This document shows positions 1 to 7,995 of a DNA stretch of 64,000 nucleotides, piece after piece. Source of the stretch: Sphingobacterium hotanense (lineage in GTDB: Bacteria > Bacteroidota > Bacteroidia > Sphingobacteriales > Sphingobacteriaceae); assembly GCF_008274825.1 (NCBI RefSeq), contig NZ_CP030848.1, positions 1,488,001-1,552,000 of the forward strand. The letters are read 5' to 3'. Position numbers and translations under genes: made by a program. Under the pieces are notes generated by a model. The model searched no databases and was not told the DNA's origin. It worked only from the letters and a program-made list of their open reading frames with translations. Each line of letters begins with the position of its first letter. The first letter of the stretch is position 1.

Positions 1-432
1 AAAAATAGTTCAAATTTCGTGCTAGTTTTTCGTACGGATCGAGTAGTGTAAATTTGGATTTTGAAAGTGTATAAAAAATTGATTTTAGCGTTTTTAATTA
101 CCTGATTATAAGTGTATAATATTTTTTTTGCTAAAATATTGTACCAGCCTATTTGTATGTATTTGACTGATTATCAGTGTTTTTGTAAAGTTCTTTCATT
201 TCGCTGTTTATATTTAAGTGGTTTGCTAAAACATAAATATTGAATTATTTGTTTTTATAATACTTTGTAAGTTGTTATTTTATAAAGTATTATAAATTAT
301 AATGATAAATATTAGCAAGTAAAAAATGAGGTGTGTTTAGCAAGTAATTTTGGTTACTTTAGGAGCACGGGGTACCACTCCAGTGGAATGGCATAGAGGG
401 GGAAAATTACAAAAAAAAGTTGAGTTTCTAGC
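1..432. other. AT-rich non-coding stretch
   Basis: I find no credible gene here. The stretch is very AT-rich. It holds a direct repeat TTAGCAAGTAA at 312-322 and 337-347 (25-bp step) and an imperfect palindrome CCACTCCA-g-TGGAATGG near 373-391. It lies downstream of the leftward fur gene, so it could be the 3' region of that transcript or the leader of a gene to the left of the window. A short frame around 370-430 has no start codon and I do not call it. Confidence 0.4.
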
Positions 433-891
433 TTATTTTTCTGTGCATTGATTGCATAGACCGACAGCATTTACGGCGATGGATTGCAGACTGAAACCTT
501 TCGGAAGATTGATTTTTGGAACGTTCGTTTCATCTAAACAAAATACCGAATTGCATACTGAACAGATGAAATGTACATGTTGGTCGTGGTGATGATGCTC
601 GGTACATTTCGTCGAACAAAGGGCATAAGTCGCTGTACCGTTCAGGTCAAAAACTTTATGAAGAATCCCCTTCTCTTCGAAGCTCGCGAGTATTCGATAT
701 AAGGTAACCCGATCTATTTCGGAGCCTAATATTTTTTCTAATTCGGGTTGAGATATCGCTGCAGTTTTAGTAGAGATGGTGTCCAAAACACGGAGTCTAG
801 GCTGGGTAATTTTTAACTTATTTGCCTTTAGAATTTGTGCGAATTCTTCTTGTTGATGATCTAAATTTTCCGAGTCCATGTCCACTTTCAT
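433..891 (-). CDS. Fur-family transcriptional regulator
   Basis: This 152-residue protein is a ferric-uptake-regulator family repressor, which binds DNA as a metal-loaded dimer. Residues about 20-85 form the winged helix (TQPRLRVLDTI, then DRVTLYRILASFEEKGI). The C-terminal half carries the dimerisation and metal region: a His-rich run at 99-107 and two CxxC pairs, C110-C113 and C146-C149, which form the structural zinc site of Fur, Zur and PerR proteins. The sequence does not say which metal or signal it reads, so Fur, Zur and PerR all remain possible. The next gene upstream is a transaldolase on the same strand, separated from it by a terminator, so fur is probably transcribed alone. Confidence 0.9.
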   Translation of the reverse strand: MKVDMDSENLDHQQEEFAQILKANKLKITQPRLRVLDTISTKTAAISQPELEKILGSEIDRVTLYRILASFEEKGILHKVFDLNGTATYALCSTKCTEHHHHDQHVHFICSVCNSVFCLDETNVPKINLPKGFSLQSIAVNAVGLCNQCTEK

Positions 892-921
892 AAGGTTAAA
901 TTTACGAAATATTTATGTGAA

Positions 922-953
922 TAAAAAAGCCTCCGAACGCAAGTCCGGAGGCC
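922..953 (-). terminator. Terminator after the transaldolase gene
   Basis: Read leftward, GCCTCCG and CGGAGGC (946-952 and 929-935 in window terms) form a stem, followed by a run of six T residues. It lies directly after the transaldolase stop codon and should insulate fur. Confidence 0.85.
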
Positions 954-977
954 TGTATATTTGCATTTGATGCTTGC

Positions 978-1637
978 TTACTTGCCTGCAGCTTTTGCGT
1001 GATCTGCTAAGAATTGCGCCAATCCGCTATCCGTTAATGGGTGCTTTAAAAGCGCGGTGATTGCTGATAGAGGACCTGTCATTACGTCAGCTCCAATCTT
1101 CGCACAGCCTAAAATATGTGCACTGTGGCGTACAGAAGCTGCTAAGATTTGTGTCTGAAAACCGTAGTTATCATAGATCTCACGGATCTCTTCGATTAAG
1201 CCTAAACCATCAACAGAGATGTCATCTAAACGACCGATAAACGGAGATACATAAGTTGCTCCTGCTTTCGCAGCTAATAAAGCTTGACCAGCAGAAAATA
1301 CCAATGTACAGTTTGTTTTAATCCCTTTTTTACTGAAGTATTTGATAGCTTTTACGCCGTCTTTAATCATCGGAACCTTTACAACGATCTTGCTATCCAA
1401 TGCCGCTAAAGCTTCTCCTTCTTTAATCATACCCTCGTAATCCGTAGAAATTACTTCCGCACTCACATCGCCATCGACGATTGCACAAATCGCTTTATAA
1501 TGATTAATTACGTTTTCCTCGCCAGAAATACCTTCTTTAGCCATTAAGGAAGGATTTGTTGTTACACCGTCTAAAACGCCTAAATCTTGCGCTTCTTTGA
1601 TTTGCTCTAAATTAGCGGTATCAATAAAAAATTTCAT
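978..1637 (-). CDS. fsa: Fructose-6-phosphate aldolase / transaldolase-like protein
   Basis: At 219 residues this matches the short, single-barrel transaldolase subfamily that includes fructose-6-phosphate aldolase. The expected landmarks are present: [10 protein letters not shown] at the start with the active-site Asp at 6, TTNPS at 26-30, the Schiff-base lysine in KIVVKVP (K87), and the C-terminal [12 protein letters not shown] loop. Members either cleave fructose 6-phosphate to dihydroxyacetone plus glyceraldehyde 3-phosphate or act as transaldolases in the pentose phosphate pathway. Sequence alone does not separate the two activities safely, so the symbol is provisional. The gene stands alone, with its own promoter-like box upstream and a strong terminator downstream. 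Confidence 0.88.
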   Translation of the reverse strand: MKFFIDTANLEQIKEAQDLGVLDGVTTNPSLMAKEGISGEENVINHYKAICAIVDGDVSAEVISTDYEGMIKEGEALAALDSKIVVKVPMIKDGVKAIKYFSKKGIKTNCTLVFSAGQALLAAKAGATYVSPFIGRLDDISVDGLGLIEEIREIYDNYGFQTQILAASVRHSAHILGCAKIGADVMTGPLSAITALLKHPLTDSGLAQFLADHAKAAGK

Positions 1638-1701
1638 GTTGTAAAGTGTTGAATGATTGTGTTTATTCTTGTCCTAAAATAAGCTAATCGCTTTGTTGCC
1701 A

Positions 1702-1709
1702 CAAAGGTA
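1702..1709 (-). promoter_or_regulatory. -7 box for the transaldolase gene
   Basis: Read leftward the sequence is TACCTTTG, a perfect match to the Bacteroidota -7 consensus TAnnTTTG. It would start transcription near 1695, some 58 bases before the ATG. No good TTTG -33 element is visible at the usual distance. Confidence 0.5.
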
Positions 1710-1804
1710 GCTATATTGTTTCAGATTGAAAAGATGAACGTCAACTAATTGACGCTTATGCTCCACCTAAGATTAGCATCATCAGGTCTAATTACTAAGT
1801 ACTA

Positions 1805-2837
1805 ATGCGAATTAAGGGTTGAAATATATTGGAAAAAGCTTCTTAAAAAGAGGGGTGAAAACTTGCATAAAAGCCTGATTATCAGTATATTTATAATGTT
1901 CCTTACGCATTATAAAACAACATGATCAATCAGGCCAAGGCTCTAAAATTAATAAAATTATACCAGTATGTTTGTGATAAATATGACAGTGAACTGCAAT
2001 ATTACTGTCAGCGATTTTCAAACAATAACAAACCTGACTTTACTGATCAGGAGGTTTTGACCATCTATTTATTCAGTGTGCACGAGGAACAGCGGCTAAG
2101 GATCAAGCAGATCCATAAATTCGCCTCCGATTATCTGATGGATTGGTTTCCCAAGCTAACTTCATACGTAGCATTCAACACCCGTATCAACCGCCTTTTT
2201 GATGTTTTGAGATCTCTCTGTCAGTCAGTTGTAGAGGACTTTGCTCCAGAGGAGTGCTCCAGAGAATTTTCCCTACTGGACTCTATGCCCATCATAACCT
2301 GCAGTGGGACTAGAAGGGCAAAGGTAGCTCTGGAGATAACGGATAAAAGCTTCTGCTCAACGAAGAGGCTTTGGTATTTTGGATTAAAGCTTCATGCGCT
2401 CAACAGTTATAACAAATCCACGCTGCCTCGTCCGGAAAGCATTGTAATAAGCAAGGCATCTGAAAGTGACCTGAACATATTTAAGGAGAATTGGGCATCC
2501 ATCGCAGGTAGGACGTTCTTTGGTGACAAGATATATCGTGACGCCCCGTTCTTCGAGTGGTTTTATAAAGAAAAAAAATCAATTATGTATACTCCGATAA
2601 GGGAAACCCAAGGAAAACCAGATTGTTTAAAAAACAGGGATCGTGCTTATAATGACCTGTTTTCAAGAGCAGTATCTAAGGTAAGACAACCAATCGAATC
2701 CTTTTTTAATTGGATAAATGAAAAAACACAGATACAAAACGCAAGTAAGGTCAGATCTACCAAAGGACTATTAGTACATGTGTTCGGTAAATTAACAGCC
2801 TGTTTCATAAAGCCTATTTTCAACCCTTAATTCGCAT
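1805..2837 (+). mobile_element. IS982-family insertion sequence, copy 1
   Basis: This is a 1033-bp element with terminal inverted repeats beginning ATGCGAATTAAGGGTTGAAA at the left end and its complement at the right end. The flanking bases 1800-1804 and 2838-2842 are both TACTA, a possible 5-bp target duplication. The target is itself a CTAANTA heptad repeat, so the exact boundary is ambiguous. One intact transposase gene fills the element. A second copy of identical length lies at 14466-15498 in opposite orientation. Confidence 0.88.
1922..2830 (+). CDS. IS982-family transposase
   Basis: The 302-residue protein is an intact DDE transposase of IS982 type. Candidate catalytic residues are D120 (SLLDSMPI), D202 (FFGDKIYRD) and E259 (RQPIESFFNW). 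The family catalyses cut-and-paste movement between short inverted repeats. The stop codon lies within the right terminal repeat, as is common in compact IS elements. It differs from the second copy in the window at only four residues (V104, R114, T167 and K253 here), so the two copies share a recent origin. Nothing suggests inactivation. Confidence 0.93.
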   Translation: MINQAKALKLIKLYQYVCDKYDSELQYYCQRFSNNNKPDFTDQEVLTIYLFSVHEEQRLRIKQIHKFASDYLMDWFPKLTSYVAFNTRINRLFDVLRSLCQSVVEDFAPEECSREFSLLDSMPIITCSGTRRAKVALEITDKSFCSTKRLWYFGLKLHALNSYNKSTLPRPESIVISKASESDLNIFKENWASIAGRTFFGDKIYRDAPFFEWFYKEKKSIMYTPIRETQGKPDCLKNRDRAYNDLFSRAVSKVRQPIESFFNWINEKTQIQNASKVRSTKGLLVHVFGKLTACFIKPIFNP

Positions 2838-2957
2838 TACTAACTACTAAATACTATTGATTAGTTTCCGTTTACTATTATAAAATGCTACATTTATCGT
2901 ATTAGGGCAAACTCTTTAGGTTGCTTTGGGTTACATTATATAGGCGACCCTATATCT

Positions 2958-4187
2958 ATGCAGTTATTTAGATCATTAGCATATCCGAACTTTAGACTCC
3001 ACGTCATTGGACAAGCCATCTCACTTTTGGGAACTTGGATGCAAAGGATAGCTATTAGTTGGTTGGTATATCAGTTAACAGGCTCCGTTTTCTGGTTAGG
3101 ATTCGTTTCTTTTATCTCCCTATTGCCTTCTTTAGTGCTATCACCGTTTATCGGTGCTTTCGTCGATAGGCATAAAAAGTATAGATTAGTATTTATTACG
3201 CAGATAGGCTTGATGATACAAGCCGGATTGTTGGCGTTGTTGGTTTATTTGAAACTAGAATCTGTTCTTTATTTGTCAATTCTAGGCTTTATCCAAGGTG
3301 TTATCAATGCTTTTGATGTGCTTGGTAGACAATCCTTATTGGTTTCTTTAGTTGATGATAGAAAGGATCTGCCGAATGCAATAGCTTTGAATTCGTCCAT
3401 ATTCAATGCTGCACGAATGGTAGGACCCGCGATTGGCGGGGTGTTGCTATCTACTTACGGTGAATTAGCTTGTTTTACGCTAAATTTTATCAGTTTTATC
3501 CCGGTTATCATATGTTTAATGCTGATGAAGGTGCAGGAAAAGGTGATTATAATCCCTAACGAAAGTGCATTTGAAGGGCTGAAGCATGGATTTGAGTACC
3601 TGAAAAGGTCTCCGCATATTATGTCGCTCATTGTTATTTTGACCTTTTCGAGTCTTTTAGTAATTCCCTATACATCCTTGTTACCAGCCGTCGCTCGAGA
3701 ACTATTTGCAGGGGATGAGCGCACTTTTTCTTGGTTTGAGAGTGCAGCTGGATTAGGCGCAATGATTGGTGCCATCAACATGGCACGTCTAAAATCTGGC
3801 GATAACCTTCGTTATCGGGTCCTATTCTCCGCTTTAGCGATGGGTATTTCATTAGCTTTGTTAGCATACGCGCAATATCTTCCCGCAGCTTTATTCTTTA
3901 CTATGGGCGTCTCCTTTGCGATGATGATGCAGAATTCGTCAATCAACACCTATATTCAGACTCATGCCATGCCAGCGTATCGGGCTCGGGCGATGTCTTA
4001 TTATGTAATGGCATTTCAAGGGATATTCCCTATTGGTAGTTTATTAACAGGAGCTATTGCTGAAATTGTAGGCATAAAAAACACCCTCTACATTATGGGA
4101 GCATGCGGGGTGCTAATATCTGTTGGCTTTTATATCTATCTAAGAATTCATATTCAACGGCGCCTATTTAAAGCTAATTTCCGTTGA
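2958..4187 (+). CDS. MFS transporter, EntS-like drug/siderophore exporter type
   Basis: The 409-residue protein has about twelve hydrophobic segments and belongs to the major facilitator superfamily. The N-terminal signature SLLGTWMQRIAISWLVYQLT and the motif GAFVDRHKKYR in the first cytoplasmic loop resemble the MFS_3/EntS subgroup of exporters. It should sit in the inner membrane and export a small molecule by proton antiport; the substrate cannot be read from the sequence. The gene follows IS copy 1 by 120 bases, so the IS may have separated it from its original promoter. Its last 34 bases overlap the 3' end of the convergent retropepsin gene. Confidence 0.85.
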   Translation: MQLFRSLAYPNFRLHVIGQAISLLGTWMQRIAISWLVYQLTGSVFWLGFVSFISLLPSLVLSPFIGAFVDRHKKYRLVFITQIGLMIQAGLLALLVYLKLESVLYLSILGFIQGVINAFDVLGRQSLLVSLVDDRKDLPNAIALNSSIFNAARMVGPAIGGVLLSTYGELACFTLNFISFIPVIICLMLMKVQEKVIIIPNESAFEGLKHGFEYLKRSPHIMSLIVILTFSSLLVIPYTSLLPAVARELFAGDERTFSWFESAAGLGAMIGAINMARLKSGDNLRYRVLFSALAMGISLALLAYAQYLPAALFFTMGVSFAMMMQNSSINTYIQTHAMPAYRARAMSYYVMAFQGIFPIGSLLTGAIAEIVGIKNTLYIMGACGVLISVGFYIYLRIHIQRRLFKANFR

Positions 4188-4606
4188 TTTAGCCTGAGCT
4201 CATTTTTTTTATAATCGATGATCGCTCCGTAAGCTTTAAGGATATCACCGCCTAAAACTCCGATGACAGGGGCTATTCCGATTTGCGTATAGGCATAATT
4301 GATCGAACTCAAGTCAAGAACTGCGACTGTGAAATTCTTCACCGACCAATCATGAAGTTTCAACTCTGGAATACTAAGCATAAAGCTTTCCATGGTATTA
4401 GTGCCTAATCCAGTGGAAAGGATATCTGTATTTTGGAAATTGTCTTCTGCTAATCCCGAACTTAAGAGCGTTTGTTTATCGAGAACGGTCTTTGAAGCCC
4501 CTGTGTCAATAACAATCTTGAACGTCTTGTCGTAGATAGTGGTTTTAGTTATAATATGAAAGCCATCGGCTTGTAGGCCGATGACTTCAAATGGGATTTT
4601 ATACAT
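4154..4606 (-). CDS. Retropepsin-like aspartic protease
   Basis: The 150-residue protein carries the pepsin/retropepsin signature FKIVIDTGASKTVLD with the catalytic Asp at 34. Retropepsin-like proteases act as homodimers, each subunit giving one D-T-G. The later IIGVLGGDIL-like stretch (GVLGGDILKAYGAIIDYKKNEL) matches the family's C-terminal flap and strand region. There is no signal peptide, so it is probably cytoplasmic. Bacteroidota often encode such single-domain proteins, and their substrates are unknown. The 3' end overlaps the MFS gene by 34 bases tail-to-tail. The next gene upstream on this strand, mdh, is only 27 bases away, so mdh and this gene may be co-transcribed. Confidence 0.85.
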   Translation of the reverse strand: MYKIPFEVIGLQADGFHIITKTTIYDKTFKIVIDTGASKTVLDKQTLLSSGLAEDNFQNTDILSTGLGTNTMESFMLSIPELKLHDWSVKNFTVAVLDLSSINYAYTQIGIAPVIGVLGGDILKAYGAIIDYKKNELRLNQRKLALNRRR

Positions 4607-4633
4607 GTAAAGTATAGGTTATATGTCTGTTTT

Positions 4634-5578
4634 TTACTTCTTTAAAATGCCTTCATCATAAAGAACGTCGTTCATTTTTCGAACCGCGTCGGCCGAAGCA
4701 GCAAACAATTCTTGCTCTTTATCAGAAAGCTCCATAGGTACTATTCGGTCCCAACCTTTATTGTTAATAATTACAGGGACGCCGATATTTATATCTTCCT
4801 GTCCAAACTCGCCTTCCAAGAATACAGAAGCTGTGAACAGTTTATTTTGATTTTTAACAATGCTTTCGACCATCGCTGCTGCCGCGGCTCCTGGTGCATA
4901 CCAAGCCGAGGTACCGATCAAGGCAGTTAATGTAGCTCCACCGACCATCGTTTTCTTTACGATTTCCCCTTCTTCCTCCTCTGTTAGGAAAGATGAAACT
5001 TTTACACTGTTCCAAGTGGCATGTTTGATCAATGGAATCATGGTCGTATCGCCATGGCCACCGATAACGATAGCATTTAGATCATTTGCCGATGCATTCA
5101 ATTTATCACTGATCTGATATTTGAAACGTGCGGAATCTAATGCACCTCCCATTCCAATGATTCGATTCTTTGGAAGCCCGCTGGTTTTCAAAGCTAAATA
5201 AGTCATCGTATCCATTGGGTTGGAAACGATAAGAATAATGATGTCTGGAGAGTGTTTAATCAGGTTTTCTACTACTGATTTAACGATTCCGGCATTCGTT
5301 CCGATTAGTTCTTCGCGCGTCATGCCGGGTTTACGCGGAATTCCGGAGGTAATAACTGCTACGGCGGAACCTGCAGTCGCTTGATAATCGTTCGTGACGC
5401 CTTTGATATGCGATTCGAAGCCTAATAAAGCAGCGGTTTGCATCATATCTTGTGCTTTACCTTCTGCGAAGCCTTCTTTAATATCAAGCAGCACAATTTC
5501 TTCTGCTACATTGCGTCTTACCAGATTGTCTGCGGTAGTTGCTCCAACTGCGCCTGCACCAACAACGGTTATTTTCAT
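4634..5578 (-). CDS. mdh: Malate dehydrogenase
   Basis: The 314-residue protein is a lactate/malate dehydrogenase family enzyme that interconverts malate and oxaloacetate with NAD in the TCA cycle. Visible parts are the Rossmann motif VVGAGAVG at 5-12, Asp32 at the end of the second strand (NAD preference), the active-site loop IPRKPGMTR with R82 and R89, the LDSAR motif at 147-151 and the catalytic His175 in IGGHGDTTM. Arg82 in the specificity loop points to malate rather than lactate. Length is normal. The retropepsin gene follows closely and may share the transcript. Confidence 0.95.
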   Translation of the reverse strand: MKITVVGAGAVGATTADNLVRRNVAEEIVLLDIKEGFAEGKAQDMMQTAALLGFESHIKGVTNDYQATAGSAVAVITSGIPRKPGMTREELIGTNAGIVKSVVENLIKHSPDIIILIVSNPMDTMTYLALKTSGLPKNRIIGMGGALDSARFKYQISDKLNASANDLNAIVIGGHGDTTMIPLIKHATWNSVKVSSFLTEEEEGEIVKKTMVGGATLTALIGTSAWYAPGAAAAAMVESIVKNQNKLFTASVFLEGEFGQEDINIGVPVIINNKGWDRIVPMELSDKEQELFAASADAVRKMNDVLYDEGILKK

Positions 5579-5697
5579 AGTATTGGGGTTTGTATTTACC
5601 TTTAAATGTAATAAATTTTATCGTGAATCACTTGTAAATCCCCCTTAAAATTTCGAATAATGCGCTATGTCACAAGTTGATTGAAAAAGCCTTGACC

Positions 5698-7995
5698 TTA
5701 GAATGGATATCCGATTGCTAGGTTGAATACTAAGTTGTCACGGCGCCAGTCGCGTTCACGAATATCGATATATTTGAACACCCAACGGTCGCCTTTATCG
5801 CGATAAGGTACGCGGAACGGAATTGCAAAATCTGTACGTATTATCAAGAAGTCTAGGTCCACACGCAGTCCGACACCGCCGCCAACGGCCAGTTCTGACA
5901 AGAATGCCTTACTGAATTTTCCACCTGGTTTGTTTTCATCCTCGCGCTGCAGCCATACGTTTCCAGCATCGATAAAAGCTGCCCAATGGAACATGCCAGC
6001 GATTTTAGAACGATATTCTGTGTTTAATTCCAGCTTTAAGTCACCGGTTTGGTCAGCGAAGAAGTTGTCTTCTCCGATGTTTTCAGGAAGTGACGACCCG
6101 GGGCCTACTGAACGCGCTCTAAATGCACGTAACCCATTTGGACCACCTGTGAAATATTGTTTTAAGTAGGGAAGGGAACGGGAGTTACCATAAGAGTAAC
6201 TTGTTCCGATCATAATACGGGATGCTAATTGCGAAGACGCCGATAATTTCATATAATGACGTAAATCAGCCTCAGCCTTCACAAATTGTGAATACGGTGT
6301 CCCAAACAATTCTTTGATGTTTCCCTCTTTGTAGTCTGCACCTTGAATCAAACCCAGGATATTTCCCGACGTATTTAAACCAGCTTTAGCATAAAAAGTA
6401 TGCTTTTTCTCCTCCATCGTATTGGTGAAGGTATAGGTGTAATTAGGGCCAAACGAGAATTGCGGATCGACAATATGGCGAAGGGTAGGGACGGTATCCA
6501 TCTGCGCCCTATACTCATCGGATATCCCACGAGGCTGAACGTAGATAATCTCCGCAAGTGTTAAGTTGTGCTCTTTCTGCCCGTTTTCTTTCCAGGCATA
6601 ACCGAAGTTCGTCGTGAAAGAATTCAGGGTATAAGCCGTTCTTCTGTTCAGGAATTCATAGCCAACCTTCAAGAAGGTTCTAGGAATATATTGTTTTCCC
6701 GGCGCCCATTTGTAAGGTGAAAGGAGTCGTGGCCAATTGATCCCAACTTCTGCGCCATAGCGGATATAGCTGGAATTCAAATTGACATTTCCGCCCGTTT
6801 GCGTTTCATATCCACCGAATACGGATAATGTAACTGTTTCAAAGCCTTTAAATGCATTCTTAAAGGTCCAATTGATATTCGCCTCGGTACCATTATATAC
6901 TGCAGCGGTCTTCGCGATCAATTCTAAGCGCAAAGCCCGTTTTTGCATCGGCGTGAGGTAATAATAAACATCGAGTGTATTTGCAGAATCCGGACTATCA
7001 ACAAAGTCGTTCTTCACAAATTTAAAAGCATTTAAATTAACTAAGTGATTGATCGTTTGCTGATGTTCCCAACGATGATACAGTTTTCCAGGTTCTAGGA
7101 AGATGTGATTTGCCAACACCTTCTTACGAAAGCGGTTTTCCCGGTCAATAATATAATATTTGCCATCATATTTCTCTGTCCCGCGAGGGATACGACGTCT
7201 ATTCGTGCCTGTGGTTTCGCGATAGTTAGGGAATATATAAACATTCCCGATTTTTTGCGGTGTTTTTGCCTTTTCGGGAGTCTCTGGTTTGATCGTTAGG
7301 AACATATCAACTTTATTATTCCCGATTGTGCTGTCCACTTCCACTAAAATATTGTCTGCGCCGAAATAGTAATATCCTTTGTACTTAAGTTCATTGTCAA
7401 TTCGCTCGCGCTCATTCAGAATGACGTCAAGATTATAGTTGTTGCCAGGGCGTAACACCGATTTATTATGAACGTCATGGATAGAGCGTCCGATTTGTGT
7501 TGTACTATCGATATCGATTTGCACCTTATTGATACGGTATATCTTTCCGGGGAATGCGTCGTATCGAACAGTAGCAAATTTGCCATCGATTAGGGTATCG
7601 GAAGTTACGCGCGCTTGGAAGAACCCCAGATTCTCCATCTTACCGCGTAAGAGGTTTTGATTGTATTCACGATTCACATCGCTCAATAATACCGGTTCTT
7701 CACCATTGCGCTTTAACCATTTACGAACGAAGTTATTGGTTGAATCAGGACCGCCACCCATATTCCACATCCCTAATTTAAAGTAAATGCCAGCAAACTT
7801 CTTGTTTGGCTTCGGCATAAGCGATGATTCTAGAAAAGTTTCAAAGCCTTCTCTACGCTCTTCAGAAATAGAATCATGATGTATGACTACATCACCTTCC
7901 TTATAAAGCTTTTCGTTCTCTGCAACATATTTGGTGGGGTTACAACTGCTAAGTAATAACCCTAAAAAGCAAGGTAATATTAGTTTATTTCTCAT
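5698..7995 (-). CDS. tamL: TamL: lipoprotein BamA/TamA-like outer-membrane assembly protein
   Basis: From the ATG at 7995 this is a 765-residue lipoprotein: MRNKLILPCFLGLLLSSC puts the lipidated Cys at 18. I prefer this start to the in-frame ATG at 8019 because a strong ribosome binding site (GGAAGGGGA) lies five bases upstream. N-terminal POTRA-like regions are followed by a C-terminal Omp85 beta-barrel with the expected GGPNGLRAFRARSVGPG loop, and it ends in a typical barrel Phe (AIGYPF). In Bacteroidota, TamL is the lipidated TamA homologue working with TamB in outer-membrane biogenesis. It overlaps the end of tamB by 11 bases, so the two are translationally coupled. Confidence 0.9.
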   Translation of the reverse strand: MRNKLILPCFLGLLLSSCNPTKYVAENEKLYKEGDVVIHHDSISEERREGFETFLESSLMPKPNKKFAGIYFKLGMWNMGGGPDSTNNFVRKWLKRNGEEPVLLSDVNREYNQNLLRGKMENLGFFQARVTSDTLIDGKFATVRYDAFPGKIYRINKVQIDIDSTTQIGRSIHDVHNKSVLRPGNNYNLDVILNERERIDNELKYKGYYYFGADNILVEVDSTIGNNKVDMFLTIKPETPEKAKTPQKIGNVYIFPNYRETTGTNRRRIPRGTEKYDGKYYIIDRENRFRKKVLANHIFLEPGKLYHRWEHQQTINHLVNLNAFKFVKNDFVDSPDSANTLDVYYYLTPMQKRALRLELIAKTAAVYNGTEANINWTFKNAFKGFETVTLSVFGGYETQTGGNVNLNSSYIRYGAEVGINWPRLLSPYKWAPGKQYIPRTFLKVGYEFLNRRTAYTLNSFTTNFGYAWKENGQKEHNLTLAEIIYVQPRGISDEYRAQMDTVPTLRHIVDPQFSFGPNYTYTFTNTMEEKKHTFYAKAGLNTSGNILGLIQGADYKEGNIKELFGTPYSQFVKAEADLRHYMKLSASSQLASRIMIGTSYSYGNSRSLPYLKQYFTGGPNGLRAFRARSVGPGSSLPENIGEDNFFADQTGDLKLELNTEYRSKIAGMFHWAAFIDAGNVWLQREDENKPGGKFSKAFLSELAVGGGVGLRVDLDFLIIRTDFAIPFRVPYRDKGDRWVFKYIDIRERDWRRDNLVFNLAIGYPF

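Noticed and set aside
5394..5648. Antisense frames opposite mdh and many opposite tamB, tamL and the susC genes
   Set aside because: They shadow well-supported coding regions and show no domain, ribosome binding site or conserved start.
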